Source: CAVUAF01 sp963739375 (GTDB lineage: Bacteria > Acidobacteriota > Terriglobia > Terriglobales > Acidobacteriaceae). From it: a stretch of DNA of 64,000 nucleotides. Of this stretch, positions 7,018 through 15,797 are shown piece by piece. The notes under the pieces are model-generated. The model had not been told where the DNA came from. It saw nothing but the letters and a program-made list of their open reading frames with translations, and made no database searches. The stretch spans positions 124,001-188,000 of the forward strand of contig CAVUAF010000003.1 of NCBI GenBank assembly GCA_963739375.1, in the 5' to 3' direction. Position 1 is the stretch's first letter. Every line of letters begins with the position of its first letter. The position numbers and the translations under genes are program-made.

Positions 7018-9606
7018 ATGGCCAACGACCAACCACCCAAGACCAACGCCGATTTCAGCGTCATCGGCAAGTCCATCGCCTTTGTCGACGCCGCCGGCAA
7101 GACCACGGGCTCGGGCAAGTACACCGACGACCTGGCGGTGCCGGGAATGCTCATCGGCAAGGTGCTGCACTCGCCGCATCCGCACGCACGCATTCTGCGC
7201 ATCGATGTGGCGCAGGCCCTGGCGCTGGAGGGAGTGGTGGCCGTAGTCACCGGCCGCGACGCGCCCACGCCCTACGGCATCCTGCCCGTTGGCCACGACG
7301 AGCACGCGCTAGCGCTCGACAAGGTGCGCTACGTGGGCGACAACGTGGCGTGCGTCGCCGCCGTGGACGAGGCGACGGCGGAGCGCGCGCTGGAGCTGAT
7401 CGAGGTCGAGTACGAACTGCTGCCGGCGTACTTCGATCCGGAAGCCTCGATGCAGGCCGAGCGCGACCTCATCCACGACCACAAGCCGCGCAACCTGGAG
7501 AAGGACTACCACCACGTCTTCGGCGATCCCGAGGCGGGTTTCGCGGAGGCCGACTACGTGCACGAAGCGCGCTACCTGGCCAACGAGGTGACGCACGCCG
7601 CCATGGAGCCGCACTCCACGCTGGCCGCCTTCGACATCGATCCTCACACCGGCGAACCCGGCCGCCTGACGGTGTGGTCCTCCACCCAGGTGCCGTATTA
7701 CCTGCAGCACAAACTCTCGCTGGTGCTCGGCCTGCCGATGGCACAGATTCGCGTCATCAAGCCGCTGGTGGGCGGCGGGTTTGGCGGCAAGAGCGAGGTC
7801 ATCCCCCTGGAAATCACCGCCGCCATCGCCGCGCGGGCGGCGCACGCGCCGGTCAAGATCACCTACACGCGCGAGGAAGTGTTCTGGGCGCATCGTGGGC
7901 GGCCGCGCACCATCGTCGATCTGAAGACCGGGGTGAAGCGCGACGGCCGCATCACCGCCGTGGCCGCGCGGGTGGTGCAGGATGGCGGCGCCTACTGCTC
8001 GTACGGCGTGGTCACCATCCTGTATTCGGGCGCGCTGCTGGGCGCGATCTACGACATTCCCCACGTGCGCTACGACGGCTACCGCGTCCTGACCAACAAG
8101 CCCGCCTGTGGCGCCATGCGCGGCCACGGCACGGTCAACGTGCGGTTTGCCTTCGAGTCGCAGCTCGACGAGATTGCGGCGCACCTCCAGCTCGATCCCG
8201 CCGCGGTGCGCCGCCGCAACCTGCTGCAGCCGCCGTGCGTCACCGTCAACGGGCTGCGCGTGCAGAGCTATGGCTTGCCAGAGTGCATCGAGAAGGTCGT
8301 GGGCGCGTCGCGCTGGGCCGAGCGCCGCGGCAACTTGCCCCGGGGACGCGGACTGGGCCTGGGATGCAGCCACTATGTGTCCGGCGCGGCGAATTCCATC
8401 ATCCGTTCCGACATGCCGCACTCCACGGTGAACATCAAGATCGACCGCGACGGCGGCGTGGTGGTGTACACCGGCGCCTCCGACATCGGCCAGGGCTCGG
8501 ACACGATGGTGGCGCAGGTCGCGGCTGAGACGCTGGGCTGCTCGCTGGCGCGCGTCAAGGTCGTCGCCGCCGATACCGACTTGACGCCGATCGACATCGG
8601 CTCGTATTCCAGCCGCGTCACCTTCATGAATGGCAACGCCACGCTGCGCGCCGCCGAGGAAGTGAAGCGGCAGATCGTCGCCGCGGCCGCGCGCAAGATG
8701 AACTGCCCGCCGGAAGACGTGCAGATGCGCGACGACCGCGTGACCAGGCGGGGAGTCACTCCCGACGCTGGAGTGCCGGCGTCCGGACGCCAGGATAGCC
8801 CGCCGGAGACCGCCGCCACCGACTCCGGCCGCGTCGAAGGCCAGATCCTGCGCGGTTCGCTGCAGCAGAAGCGCAAGGACGAAGGCCCCAAAGATCAGCT
8901 CACTTTTGAAGAGGCGGTGGTCGCGGCCATCGACTTCCACGGCGCCCTCACCGGCACCGGCTCCTATGCGCCGCCGGCCGCAGCCCGCGGCGGGGCACAC
9001 AAGGGCGCGGGCGTCGGGCCCTCGCCAGCGTACTCTTACTCGGCGCAGGTCGCCGAGGTGAGCGTGGACGAAGAGACCGGCGAAGTCACCGTCCACAAAA
9101 TCTGGGCGGCGCACGATTGCGGGCGCGCGCTCAACCCGCAAAGCGTCGAGGGGCAGGTAATCGGTTCGGCGTGGATGGGGCTGGGCCAGGCGCTGCAGGA
9201 GGAGATGGTCTGGAAAGACGGCCTGCTGATGAACCCCGGGCTGCTGGAGTATCGCTCGCCGTCTTCGACTGAGTCGCCGGAGATCGAGTGCTTCATCGTG
9301 GAGAGCGTGGACCCGGAAGGGCCTTTCGGCGCCAAGGAAGCCAGCGAAGGCTCACTGGCAGCGACCATTCCGGCCATCGCCAACGCCATCTACGACGCCT
9401 GCGGCATCCGCCTGCGCGAGGTGCCGTTCACACCGGAGCGCGTCCTGGCTGCACTGCGCGACCGCGACAAGAAAAAGAAGTTAAACGTGACCGAGGGCGT
9501 CGATCCCACCCAGCCGGCGCGTTTTCGCGAGCACGGCGGCGCCCTGTGGTTCAAAGGCAAAGGGCCGGAGCGGCATGAGCTCGACCCGGCGCGCGGGGGA
9601 GAGTGA
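7018..9606 (+). CDS. hcrA: Molybdenum hydroxylase large (Mo-pterin) subunit, HcrA-like
   Basis: This is the catalytic subunit of a xanthine dehydrogenase-family enzyme. Visible motifs are GKYTDDLAVPGMLIGKVLHSPHPHA near the N-terminus (given here as fragments), the pterin-binding GGGFGGKSE, GAMRGHG, SDIGQGSDT, and near the C-terminus GPFGAKEASEG with the catalytic glutamate. The ATG at 7018 (protein starting MANDQPP, 862 residues) fits the family better than the upstream ATG at 6964. It is about 90 residues longer than known HcrA: a polar insert of about 50 residues lies around residues 575-625 (RRGVTPDAGV to DEGPKDQ) and there is a C-terminal tail rich in charged residues. With the HcrB-like partner, the likely reaction is reductive dehydroxylation of a hydroxybenzoyl-CoA, or hydroxylation of a related aromatic ring. 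Confidence 0.85.
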   Translation: MANDQPPKTNADFSVIGKSIAFVDAAGKTTGSGKYTDDLAVPGMLIGKVLHSPHPHARILRIDVAQALALEGVVAVVTGRDAPTPYGILPVGHDEHALALDKVRYVGDNVACVAAVDEATAERALELIEVEYELLPAYFDPEASMQAERDLIHDHKPRNLEKDYHHVFGDPEAGFAEADYVHEARYLANEVTHAAMEPHSTLAAFDIDPHTGEPGRLTVWSSTQVPYYLQHKLSLVLGLPMAQIRVIKPLVGGGFGGKSEVIPLEITAAIAARAAHAPVKITYTREEVFWAHRGRPRTIVDLKTGVKRDGRITAVAARVVQDGGAYCSYGVVTILYSGALLGAIYDIPHVRYDGYRVLTNKPACGAMRGHGTVNVRFAFESQLDEIAAHLQLDPAAVRRRNLLQPPCVTVNGLRVQSYGLPECIEKVVGASRWAERRGNLPRGRGLGLGCSHYVSGAANSIIRSDMPHSTVNIKIDRDGGVVVYTGASDIGQGSDTMVAQVAAETLGCSLARVKVVAADTDLTPIDIGSYSSRVTFMNGNATLRAAEEVKRQIVAAAARKMNCPPEDVQMRDDRVTRRGVTPDAGVPASGRQDSPPETAATDSGRVEGQILRGSLQQKRKDEGPKDQLTFEEAVVAAIDFHGALTGTGSYAPPAAARGGAHKGAGVGPSPAYSYSAQVAEVSVDEETGEVTVHKIWAAHDCGRALNPQSVEGQVIGSAWMGLGQALQEEMVWKDGLLMNPGLLEYRSPSSTESPEIECFIVESVDPEGPFGAKEASEGSLAATIPAIANAIYDACGIRLREVPFTPERVLAALRDRDKKKKLNVTEGVDPTQPARFREHGGALWFKGKGPERHELDPARGGE

Positions 9607-9673
9607 ACCACGAAGACACAAAGACACGAAGTTTTGCGTGTTGTTCGTCTTCGTGTCTTCGTGACTTCGTGGT
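9607..9673. repeat. Imperfect inverted repeat in the hcrA-hcrB spacer
   Basis: ACCACGAAGACAC at the left returns in reverse complement as CTTCGTGACTTCGTGGT at the right. The imperfect arms are about 25 bp around a 14-base loop and fill almost the whole 76-base spacer. The vocabulary (GAAGACACGAAG) is of a type found in intergenic repeats of several bacterial phyla. As an intra-operon hairpin it may tune expression between subunits. Confidence 0.7.
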
Positions 9674-9682
9674 GAAAAGTGA

Positions 9683-10747
9683 ATGAGCTTGCCTGAGTTC
9701 AAATTGTTGCGGCCGCGCACGCTGGCTGAAGCCAGCGAGCTGCTGGCGAAGCACGCGCCGCCGGCATCGATCGCCGAGCCCAACACGGGGCAGGGGCGCG
9801 GCGGCGTGCAGATCGTCGCCGGCGGGACCGACCTCGTTCCCTCGCTGCGCCAGCGGCTCTTCGAGCCGGAGTACGTGCTCGACCTCCGCGGCCTCGCCGA
9901 ACTGCGCGGCATCCGCGAGCAGCCGGATGGCGGCCTCGTGATCGGCGCGCTCACCCCGCTCTCCGCCCTCGAACACTCGCCGCTCGTGGCGCAGCGCTTC
10001 CCGGTGCTGCACGCGGCGGTGAAGACCGTGGCCTCGCCGGTCATCCGCAACATGGCGACGCTCGGCGGCAACCTCTGCCTCGACACGCGCTGCCTCTGGT
10101 ACAACCAGTCGTTAGCGTGGCGGAAGTCGTGTGGCTTCTGCATCAAAAAGGACGGCGACCTGTGCCACGTCGCGCCCGGCGGAACACGTTGCTGGGCGGT
10201 GGCTTCGGGCGACACGCAGCCGGCGCTCCTCACCCTCGACGCCGACCTGGAAATCACCGGCCCGCAGGGCACGCGCCGCCTGCCGTTGCGCGACTTCTAC
10301 ACCAACGTCGGCGACGCGCGCATGAAGCTGGCGAGGGACGAAATCGTCACCCGCGTGCTCATTCCCGCCGCCAGCGCCGGCTGGCGCGGGGCTTATATGA
10401 AGCTGCGCGTCCGCGGCTCGATTGATTACCCGCTCGCCGGCGTGGCAGTCGCGGTTCAGGTGCATGCGAACGGCGGCCATGGAACCGCAAAGTCGAGCGG
10501 TTTTGAGATCAAAGCGGCGCGTGTGGCCGTCACCGCCGTAAATCCCGCACCGCAACTGGTGAAGGGAATCGACCGGCTGCTGGTGGGCAAAGCTCTCGAC
10601 GCCATCACGGCAGAGGTCGCCGCCGAAGTCGGCGAGCTGGCCGCGCGCACCGCCAAGCCGCTGACCACCTCCGCGCTCACCCCCGAGTACCGCCGCGAGA
10701 TGGTGCGCGTGTTTGCGAAGCGGGCGCTGCTGGCGGCGTTGCGCTAG
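9683..10747 (+). CDS. hcrB: Molybdenum hydroxylase medium (FAD) subunit with extra [4Fe-4S] loop, HcrB-like
   Basis: This 354-residue CO-dehydrogenase-flavoprotein-type subunit has the FAD-binding motifs VAGGTDLVP and ATLGGNLC. It carries an insertion, residues 132-170, with cysteines 137, 153, 161 and 170. The spacing (16, 8, 9) equals that of the four cluster ligands I recall for HcrB of Thauera 4-hydroxybenzoyl-CoA reductase, and the local words DTRC..YNQS, CHVAP and RC also match. This extra [4Fe-4S] cluster is the hallmark separating 4-hydroxybenzoyl-CoA reductase from ordinary xanthine dehydrogenases, where it reverses the electron flow. It completes the operon 6436-10747. Its stop codon shares the palindrome CTAG with the stop of the convergent gene at 10744. 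Confidence 0.87.
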   Translation: MSLPEFKLLRPRTLAEASELLAKHAPPASIAEPNTGQGRGGVQIVAGGTDLVPSLRQRLFEPEYVLDLRGLAELRGIREQPDGGLVIGALTPLSALEHSPLVAQRFPVLHAAVKTVASPVIRNMATLGGNLCLDTRCLWYNQSLAWRKSCGFCIKKDGDLCHVAPGGTRCWAVASGDTQPALLTLDADLEITGPQGTRRLPLRDFYTNVGDARMKLARDEIVTRVLIPAASAGWRGAYMKLRVRGSIDYPLAGVAVAVQVHANGGHGTAKSSGFEIKAARVAVTAVNPAPQLVKGIDRLLVGKALDAITAEVAAEVGELAARTAKPLTTSALTPEYRREMVRVFAKRALLAALR

Positions 10748-11187
10748 GGCTTTTCCAGGTCGATGCCGGCCAGCGGCAGGTCCCAGTGCGCCAGCAGAAT
10801 CTCGAAGCGCCGCTGCTCCTCTTTCTGAAACGTCGCCTGGTCGGGATAAAGCCGCTTCACCACCGCGGCGGTATCGAACGGCGCGTGCAGGATGGCGGCG
10901 TTCTTGTACACGATCGTCACCCGGAAGTCCCAGCGCGCGTCTTCCGTCATGTGGTTTTCCGGGGCGCTCATCTCCACCCGCACGATCCGTCCCGCGGCCA
11001 TCTCCTGCTTCAGCACCGGGTAGTGGTTCTTCTTGAAGAGGCGCAGGAACTCGTCCTGGTAGCCCCATTTGACCTTGTAGTAGTAATCGACGGCGTAAGG
11101 CTGGTCGGGCGCCGCCTTGGGCGAGGCCTGGGCCCAGGTTGCGATCGCGAAGGTGGTCAACAGAAGGGTTGCGGCAAGCGTGCGCAT
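10744..11187 (-). CDS. Secreted protein of unknown function
   Basis: A 147-residue protein begins with a signal peptide (RTLAATLLLTTFAIATWAQA) and a short mature domain containing YYYKVKWGYQDEFLRLFKKN and HYPVLKQEMAAGRI. That pattern resembles small ferredoxin-fold (NIPSNAP/Dabb-like) domains, but I do not recognise the family with confidence. It is convergent with and overlaps the end of the HcrB-like gene by four bases, and divergent from the amidohydrolase at 11334. Probably periplasmic. No catalytic motif is evident. Confidence 0.7.
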   Translation of the reverse strand: MRTLAATLLLTTFAIATWAQASPKAAPDQPYAVDYYYKVKWGYQDEFLRLFKKNHYPVLKQEMAAGRIVRVEMSAPENHMTEDARWDFRVTIVYKNAAILHAPFDTAAVVKRLYPDQATFQKEEQRRFEILLAHWDLPLAGIDLEKP

Positions 11188-11333
11188 AGGTTGTCCTCGT
11201 TGCGCAACATCGTAACCGAAGCAGCGCTGGGATTAGACGGTGTGTACATTTCCGCGCGCCTGGGCCGCTTTGCCCATCCTCTATACTGGTCAGCCATTCC
11301 GGTGGCACTGACCACCGGCAACTGGCAACTGCC

Positions 11334-12173
11334 TTGATCACCGACTGCCACATTCACATTCAGCCGCTGGAGCTGTTCAAGCGGGAGGCGCTGGCGCTCA
11401 TGCGCAAGCGCCCGGCATGGAGTGTCGTCGAGGAATGCTGCCGCTCTCCCAAGGCCTTCCTCAAGCACCTCGACGCCGCCGGCATCGAGCGCGCCGTGCT
11501 CATCAACTACGTCGCGCCCGAGGTCATTGGTTTCACCGCCGCGGTCAACGAATTCGTCGTCAACTACTGCAAGGAAAATCCCCGGCGGCTGATTCCGTGC
11601 GGCTCGCTGCATCCGCGCCATACCCAGAACATCATGTCCGACGTGGAGCACTTGGTCCGCCACGGCATCCGCCTCATCAAAATCCACCCGCCGCACCAGT
11701 TGCTTTTTCCCAACGACTACCAGCGCGGCGTCACCGAGCTGGAGGTCATCTACCGCGCCGCCGAGGCCAACGGCATCCCGGTGATGTTCCACACCGGCAC
11801 CAGCATTTTTCCGGGCGCGCGCAACAAATTCGGCGACCCTATTCACGTGGACGACGTCGCCGTCGATTTCCCGCGTTTGAGGATCCTGCTCGCCCACGGC
11901 GGCCGCCCGCTGTGGATGCACACCGCCTTCTTCCTGGTGCGGCGGCATCCCAACGTCTACCTCGACATCAGCGGCATCCCGCCCAAGACGCTGCTGCGGT
12001 ATTTCCCGCGCCTGGAAGAAATCGCGGGCAAGACGCTCTTCGGGACCGACTGGCCGGGGCCGGGCGTCCCCGACCTCAAGCGCAACCTCGACGACTTCCG
12101 CGCCCTGGCCCTCGCGCCTGCGGTGCAGGAGCAGATCCTGAGTAAGACTGCGCTGTCCCTCTGGCCGGCGTAG
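11334..12173 (+). CDS. Amidohydrolase 2 family metal-dependent hydrolase or decarboxylase
   Basis: The 279-residue TIM-barrel protein starts directly with the metal-binding DCHIHI motif (residues 4-9). It has later ligands in MFHTGTS and LLAHGG and the final FGTDWPGP with the catalytic aspartate. This is the PF04909 pattern of ACMSD, gamma-resorcylate decarboxylase and related hydrolases. It lacks a signal peptide, so it is cytoplasmic. The start is TTG at 11334, the first codon before the motif; no strong ribosome site is seen, but TATACT stands at 11282-11287. Lying after the aromatic cluster, it may decarboxylate or hydrolyse an aromatic or ring-opened acid. The substrate is not deducible. 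Confidence 0.8.
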   Translation: MITDCHIHIQPLELFKREALALMRKRPAWSVVEECCRSPKAFLKHLDAAGIERAVLINYVAPEVIGFTAAVNEFVVNYCKENPRRLIPCGSLHPRHTQNIMSDVEHLVRHGIRLIKIHPPHQLLFPNDYQRGVTELEVIYRAAEANGIPVMFHTGTSIFPGARNKFGDPIHVDDVAVDFPRLRILLAHGGRPLWMHTAFFLVRRHPNVYLDISGIPPKTLLRYFPRLEEIAGKTLFGTDWPGPGVPDLKRNLDDFRALALAPAVQEQILSKTALSLWPA

Positions 12174-12204
12174 CTGCTGGCAGAGACGGGCACGCCCGTC
12201 TGCA

Positions 12205-12297
12205 AAAACATCCCGAGCGAAGCGAGGGAGCCCTACCTTCGCCGCGGCGGTTGCGGTTCAGTAGGGCTCCCTCGTTGCTTCGCTCCTCGGGATGTTT
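12205..12297. terminator. Hairpin-forming dispersed repeat, copy 2, between convergent genes (bidirectional terminator-like)
   Basis: AAAAACATCCCGAGCGAAG at the left pairs with CTTCGCTCCTCGGGATGTTTT at the right, giving a stem of about 33 bp with two small bulges and A/T runs on both sides. It therefore has terminator character on both strands. It lies exactly between the convergent amidohydrolase and S46 peptidase genes. It is the sister of 3638-3726. A second small hairpin (GACGGGC/GCCCGTC) precedes it at 12185-12200. Confidence 0.75.
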
Positions 12298-12323
12298 TGA
12301 TCGGCTCGGAGCGACCTTCGGGC

Positions 12324-14399
12324 TTACTTGCCTTTCGTCAACTCATCGGCCAGCGCGCCCGCGCCGTAGATGGCGCGCAGCGCCTCGATGATTCCCCGGG
12401 AATCCACGCTGACGGCGCGCCCCTGCACGTCGTCGAAGGCGAAGTCCCAGGGCAGCGACTGGATGTTGCCGTCGAAGATGATCCCTACGACCTCGGCGTT
12501 GCGGTTAATGGTCGGCGACCCCGAGTTGCCCCCGATGATGTCGCTGGTATGCACGAAGTTGAGCGGCGTTTGCAGCTTGATGCCCGTCTTCGCCTTCAGC
12601 CAGCTCTCCGGAAGATTGAACGGCGTCTGGTTGTTGTGCTCCGCGGCGTGCAGGAAGGCGCCCGTGAAGTTGGTGGCGTGCGGGATCGCTTTGCCGTTTT
12701 CCGTGTAGCCGCGCACCGCGCCGTAGCTGAGCCGCAGGGTGAAGGTGGCGTCGGGCGGCTGGGTGAAGCCGCTCTTGCTGAAGCGCGCCTTGGCAATGCG
12801 GCCGCCATTGGCGCGCAGCACGGAGTCCACTTCGTCGTCGAAGCGCTTGCGCAGCTTGCGCGCCTCCGGGTCGAGGGTGCGCATGGCGACGATGAGCGCA
12901 TCGGTGCTGCTCTCGATGGCCGCCACGCCGCCCTGGTAGAGCTGTTTGCGGAACGCGGCATCGTCGAGCTTCGAGCCGTTGATCAACTGCGCCGCTGCCT
13001 CCGCCGGCGAACGCCCGGCCAGCACCTGCTGCAGGATCGGGTTGTCACGCCCCACCGTCTCCATCGCCTCGGCCAGCGATTCGGTCAAGACCGCGACGTT
13101 CAGGTCCTTGTACACCGGGCTGGCCGCGAACAGTTGCTGTTCCAGCGAGGGCAGCGCCGAGTCGCGGTATTCCCGCAACCGTTGCCCATTGGGCTTCGTC
13201 TTCTCGGTGGCGACCCGCACCAGCAGCCGGGCGAAGCCGGCCATGTCGCCGCGCAGCGCCGCGCGGCTCTCGAAACAGGTGTAGGGAGCGAAGATCTCCC
13301 GGCGAACGGCGACGGCCTTGGCAATCAGCTCCCAGGCGTCGCCATAGTCGGCCTTGAGCTTGGCATCGGCCTCCACCGTCTGCCGTAGCTGCTGTTCTTC
13401 CGCGCGCTTCGTCGCCAGCAGGCGCTCGTTCTTCAGGCCGTCGGCATACTCGCCGTTGATCGCCTTGTACGAGTTCTCGATCCCGAAGATGTCCTCCTGC
13501 GCCTCGCGCGCCTTCTCCGCCGAGCCGGCCCCGAAGGCCTTCAGCGCGGCAATGCGCCGCTGGTAGCTCATGAGCCGCCAGGGGAACTCCACGTCGCGCA
13601 GAAACTCCAACTGCGCCACCGTCAACAGGCGGGCAGTGCCGCCGGGATGGCCGGAGACGAAGACCAGGTCGCCGTCCTTCACTCCGCTCGGCGACCACTT
13701 CAAGTAGTCCTTTAACTGTACCGGCTTATCGTTCTCGTAAATCCGGAAGAACGTGATGTCGAGATCGTAGCGCGGATAGGTGAAGTTGTCGGGGTCGCCG
13801 CCGAAAAACGCGGCCTCGAACTCGGGCGCAAACACCAGCCGCACGTCGGTGTACTTCTTGTAGCGGTAAAGGTGGTAGACGCTGCCCGCGTAGAGCGTGA
13901 CCACGTCGCAGCGCATCCCGGTGGCCGTGGTGCAGTCTTTCTCCACCTGCGACATGGCGGCGCGCTGCGCCGTCCCTTTCTCGGCATCGCTCATCCCCGG
14001 CTTGGCCGCGGCCATCACCTTGTCGGTCACGTCCTCCATGCCCATCAGGACGTTCAGCTCCAGGTCAGGACACTTGGCCTCTTCGGCGTGCGTCTTGGCA
14101 TAGAAGCCGGTCTTCATAATGTCTTTGCCGGAGCTGGACAGGCCGCTGATGCACACCTGGGCAACGTGGTGGTTGGTGAACGTCAGGCCCTCGGGCGAGA
14201 CGAAGGAGCCGGAGCCCCCGTTGTTGAAGCGCACCGACGAAATGCGCACGTGCTCCAGCCATTCCGGCGTCGGGGTGAACCCGTACGCGGCCTTGATCTT
14301 CTGCGTCGGGGCCGCGTTGAACAGCCACATGCCCTCGTCGGCCACCAGCGGCGTGACGAGCAGCAGGAGAAGAAGAGCGGCAGAAAGGCGAACTTTCAT
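12324..14399 (-). CDS. Secreted S46 family serine dipeptidyl-peptidase
   Basis: A 691-residue exported protein has a signal peptide (residues 1-20, ending LLLVTPLVADEG). The DPP7/DPP11-type catalytic triad is visible: the histidine in FTNHHVA (about 77), the aspartate in GGDPDNFTYPRYD (about 220), and the serine in IIGGNSGSP (about 635). S46 peptidases remove dipeptides from the N-terminus of oligopeptides in the periplasm and are common in Bacteroidota and Acidobacteriota. The ATG at 14399 is preceded by GGGAG, which decides it over the longer frame from 14486. It is convergent with the amidohydrolase gene and divergent from citrate synthase. Confidence 0.9.
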   Translation of the reverse strand: MKVRLSAALLLLLLVTPLVADEGMWLFNAAPTQKIKAAYGFTPTPEWLEHVRISSVRFNNGGSGSFVSPEGLTFTNHHVAQVCISGLSSSGKDIMKTGFYAKTHAEEAKCPDLELNVLMGMEDVTDKVMAAAKPGMSDAEKGTAQRAAMSQVEKDCTTATGMRCDVVTLYAGSVYHLYRYKKYTDVRLVFAPEFEAAFFGGDPDNFTYPRYDLDITFFRIYENDKPVQLKDYLKWSPSGVKDGDLVFVSGHPGGTARLLTVAQLEFLRDVEFPWRLMSYQRRIAALKAFGAGSAEKAREAQEDIFGIENSYKAINGEYADGLKNERLLATKRAEEQQLRQTVEADAKLKADYGDAWELIAKAVAVRREIFAPYTCFESRAALRGDMAGFARLLVRVATEKTKPNGQRLREYRDSALPSLEQQLFAASPVYKDLNVAVLTESLAEAMETVGRDNPILQQVLAGRSPAEAAAQLINGSKLDDAAFRKQLYQGGVAAIESSTDALIVAMRTLDPEARKLRKRFDDEVDSVLRANGGRIAKARFSKSGFTQPPDATFTLRLSYGAVRGYTENGKAIPHATNFTGAFLHAAEHNNQTPFNLPESWLKAKTGIKLQTPLNFVHTSDIIGGNSGSPTINRNAEVVGIIFDGNIQSLPWDFAFDDVQGRAVSVDSRGIIEALRAIYGAGALADELTKGK

Positions 14400-14574
14400 G
14401 AGAGCTCCCTCAACCGGCGCCCGCGCCGGCGTGTGTCCAAACAATTGACTATAGCCCCGCCACCCACCGCTGCCAAGGCTACGCACGCCGCGATGTGACG
14501 TGCGTCTCAGCCGCCTGTGCGCTCGCCTCGCACCGGGCCGCCGGGCGCTCTGCTGGCGCGCCTCTCCGGCGCAG

Positions 14575-14583
14575 TGCTATAAA
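14575..14583 (+). promoter_or_regulatory. Candidate extended -10 promoter for citrate synthase
   Basis: TGCTATAAA matches an extended -10 (TGn plus TATAAA) about 70 bases before the citrate synthase ATG. No convincing -35 is seen upstream, which is acceptable for the extended -10 class. Confidence 0.4.
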
Positions 14584-14654
14584 GAAGGGCTCGGTTGTGT
14601 GCGGCGGCGCACCGGTGCGCCGCTTTTCTTTTTGTTGTGCGGAGCAGGGAACGT

Positions 14655-15791
14655 ATGTCCAGCACCACCATGCCGACCAAGGGACTGGAAGGCGTTGTCG
14701 CCGCCAATTCCAGCATCTGCTACATCGACGGGGAGCGCGGCATCCTCGCCTACCGCGGCTACGACATTCACGACCTGGCCGACCGCTCCACCTTCGAAGA
14801 AATCTGCTACCTGCTGTGGCACGGCAAGCTGCCCGCGCGCGCCGAACTGGAGTCGTTGCGCAATGAGTTGGCCGCCGCGCGCGAAATCGCGCCTGAGATT
14901 ATCTGCCTGCTGCAGGAATTCCCCCGCACGGCCAAGCCCATGGAAGTGTTGCGCACCGCGGTTTCGGCGCTTTCCATGTACGACCCTGACGAGGGCAACA
15001 ACGATCACGCCGCCAACCTCCGCAAGGCCTTCCGGCTGACCGCGCAGATGGCGATGATCGTGGCTTACTTCGACCGCATTCGCAAGGGTAGGAAGCTCCC
15101 CGATCCCGACCCATCGCTCAGCCACGCCGCCAACTTTCTGCTGCTGCTGACCGGCGAAAAGCCCTCCGCCACCGCGGAGCGGGCGTTCGACGTCGCCTTG
15201 GTCCTGCACGCCGACCACGAGCTCAACGCCTCCACCTTTGCCGCGCGCGTCACCGCCGCCACTCTCAGCGACATGCATTCGGCCGTTACCAGCGGCCTGG
15301 GCACGCTCAAGGGGCCGCTGCACGGCGGCGCCAATGAAGCCGCCATGCGCCTGCTGCTCGCCATCGACCAGGCTGGCGCTGACCCGGTGCAGCACATCTC
15401 CCGCATGCTGGCGGAGAAGAAGAAAGTCCCCGCCTTCGGGCATCGCGTCTATCGCACCGAGGACCCGCGGGCAACCCACCTGCGCCAGATGTCGCGCGAC
15501 CTGGGCCAGTCCAACGGCCAGGGCAAGTGGTTCGAGATGTCGCGCCAGATCGAGGAATTCATCAAGCGCGAGAGGAAACTCAACGCCAACGTCGACTTCT
15601 ATTCTGCCTCGACCTACCACGTGCTGGGGCTCGACATTGACCTGTTCACCCCCATCTTTGCCGTCTCCCGCATCAGCGGCTGGGCGGCGCACGTCATCGA
15701 GCAGCTCGACGACAACCGCCTCATCCGCCCGCGCGCCGAGTACCTCGGGCCCAGCTACCCGCAGACGTACGTCCCCATCGCGGCGCGCTAA
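14655..15791 (+). CDS. gltA: Citrate synthase
   Basis: The 378-residue protein condenses oxaloacetate and acetyl-CoA. Catalytic residues are visible in LHADHELNAST (first histidine), GPLHGGANE (second histidine) and NVDFYSA (aspartate); PAFGHRVYRTEDPR is the family signature. The short, single-domain form is like type II-related enzymes of Gram-positive bacteria and 2-methylcitrate synthases, so some propionyl-CoA activity is possible. The ATG at 14655 has GGAGCAGGGA as ribosome site and is preferred over 14595. It is transcribed away from the S46 gene and lies upstream of transketolase with a repeat-rich gap. Confidence 0.92.
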   Translation: MSSTTMPTKGLEGVVAANSSICYIDGERGILAYRGYDIHDLADRSTFEEICYLLWHGKLPARAELESLRNELAAAREIAPEIICLLQEFPRTAKPMEVLRTAVSALSMYDPDEGNNDHAANLRKAFRLTAQMAMIVAYFDRIRKGRKLPDPDPSLSHAANFLLLLTGEKPSATAERAFDVALVLHADHELNASTFAARVTAATLSDMHSAVTSGLGTLKGPLHGGANEAAMRLLLAIDQAGADPVQHISRMLAEKKKVPAFGHRVYRTEDPRATHLRQMSRDLGQSNGQGKWFEMSRQIEEFIKRERKLNANVDFYSASTYHVLGLDIDLFTPIFAVSRISGWAAHVIEQLDDNRLIRPRAEYLGPSYPQTYVPIAAR

Positions 15792-15797
15792 ACTTGC

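Noticed and set aside
7309..9141. 610-codon minus-strand open frame opposite the Mo large subunit
   Set aside because: Antisense shadow; the plus strand encodes a conserved enzyme along the whole segment.
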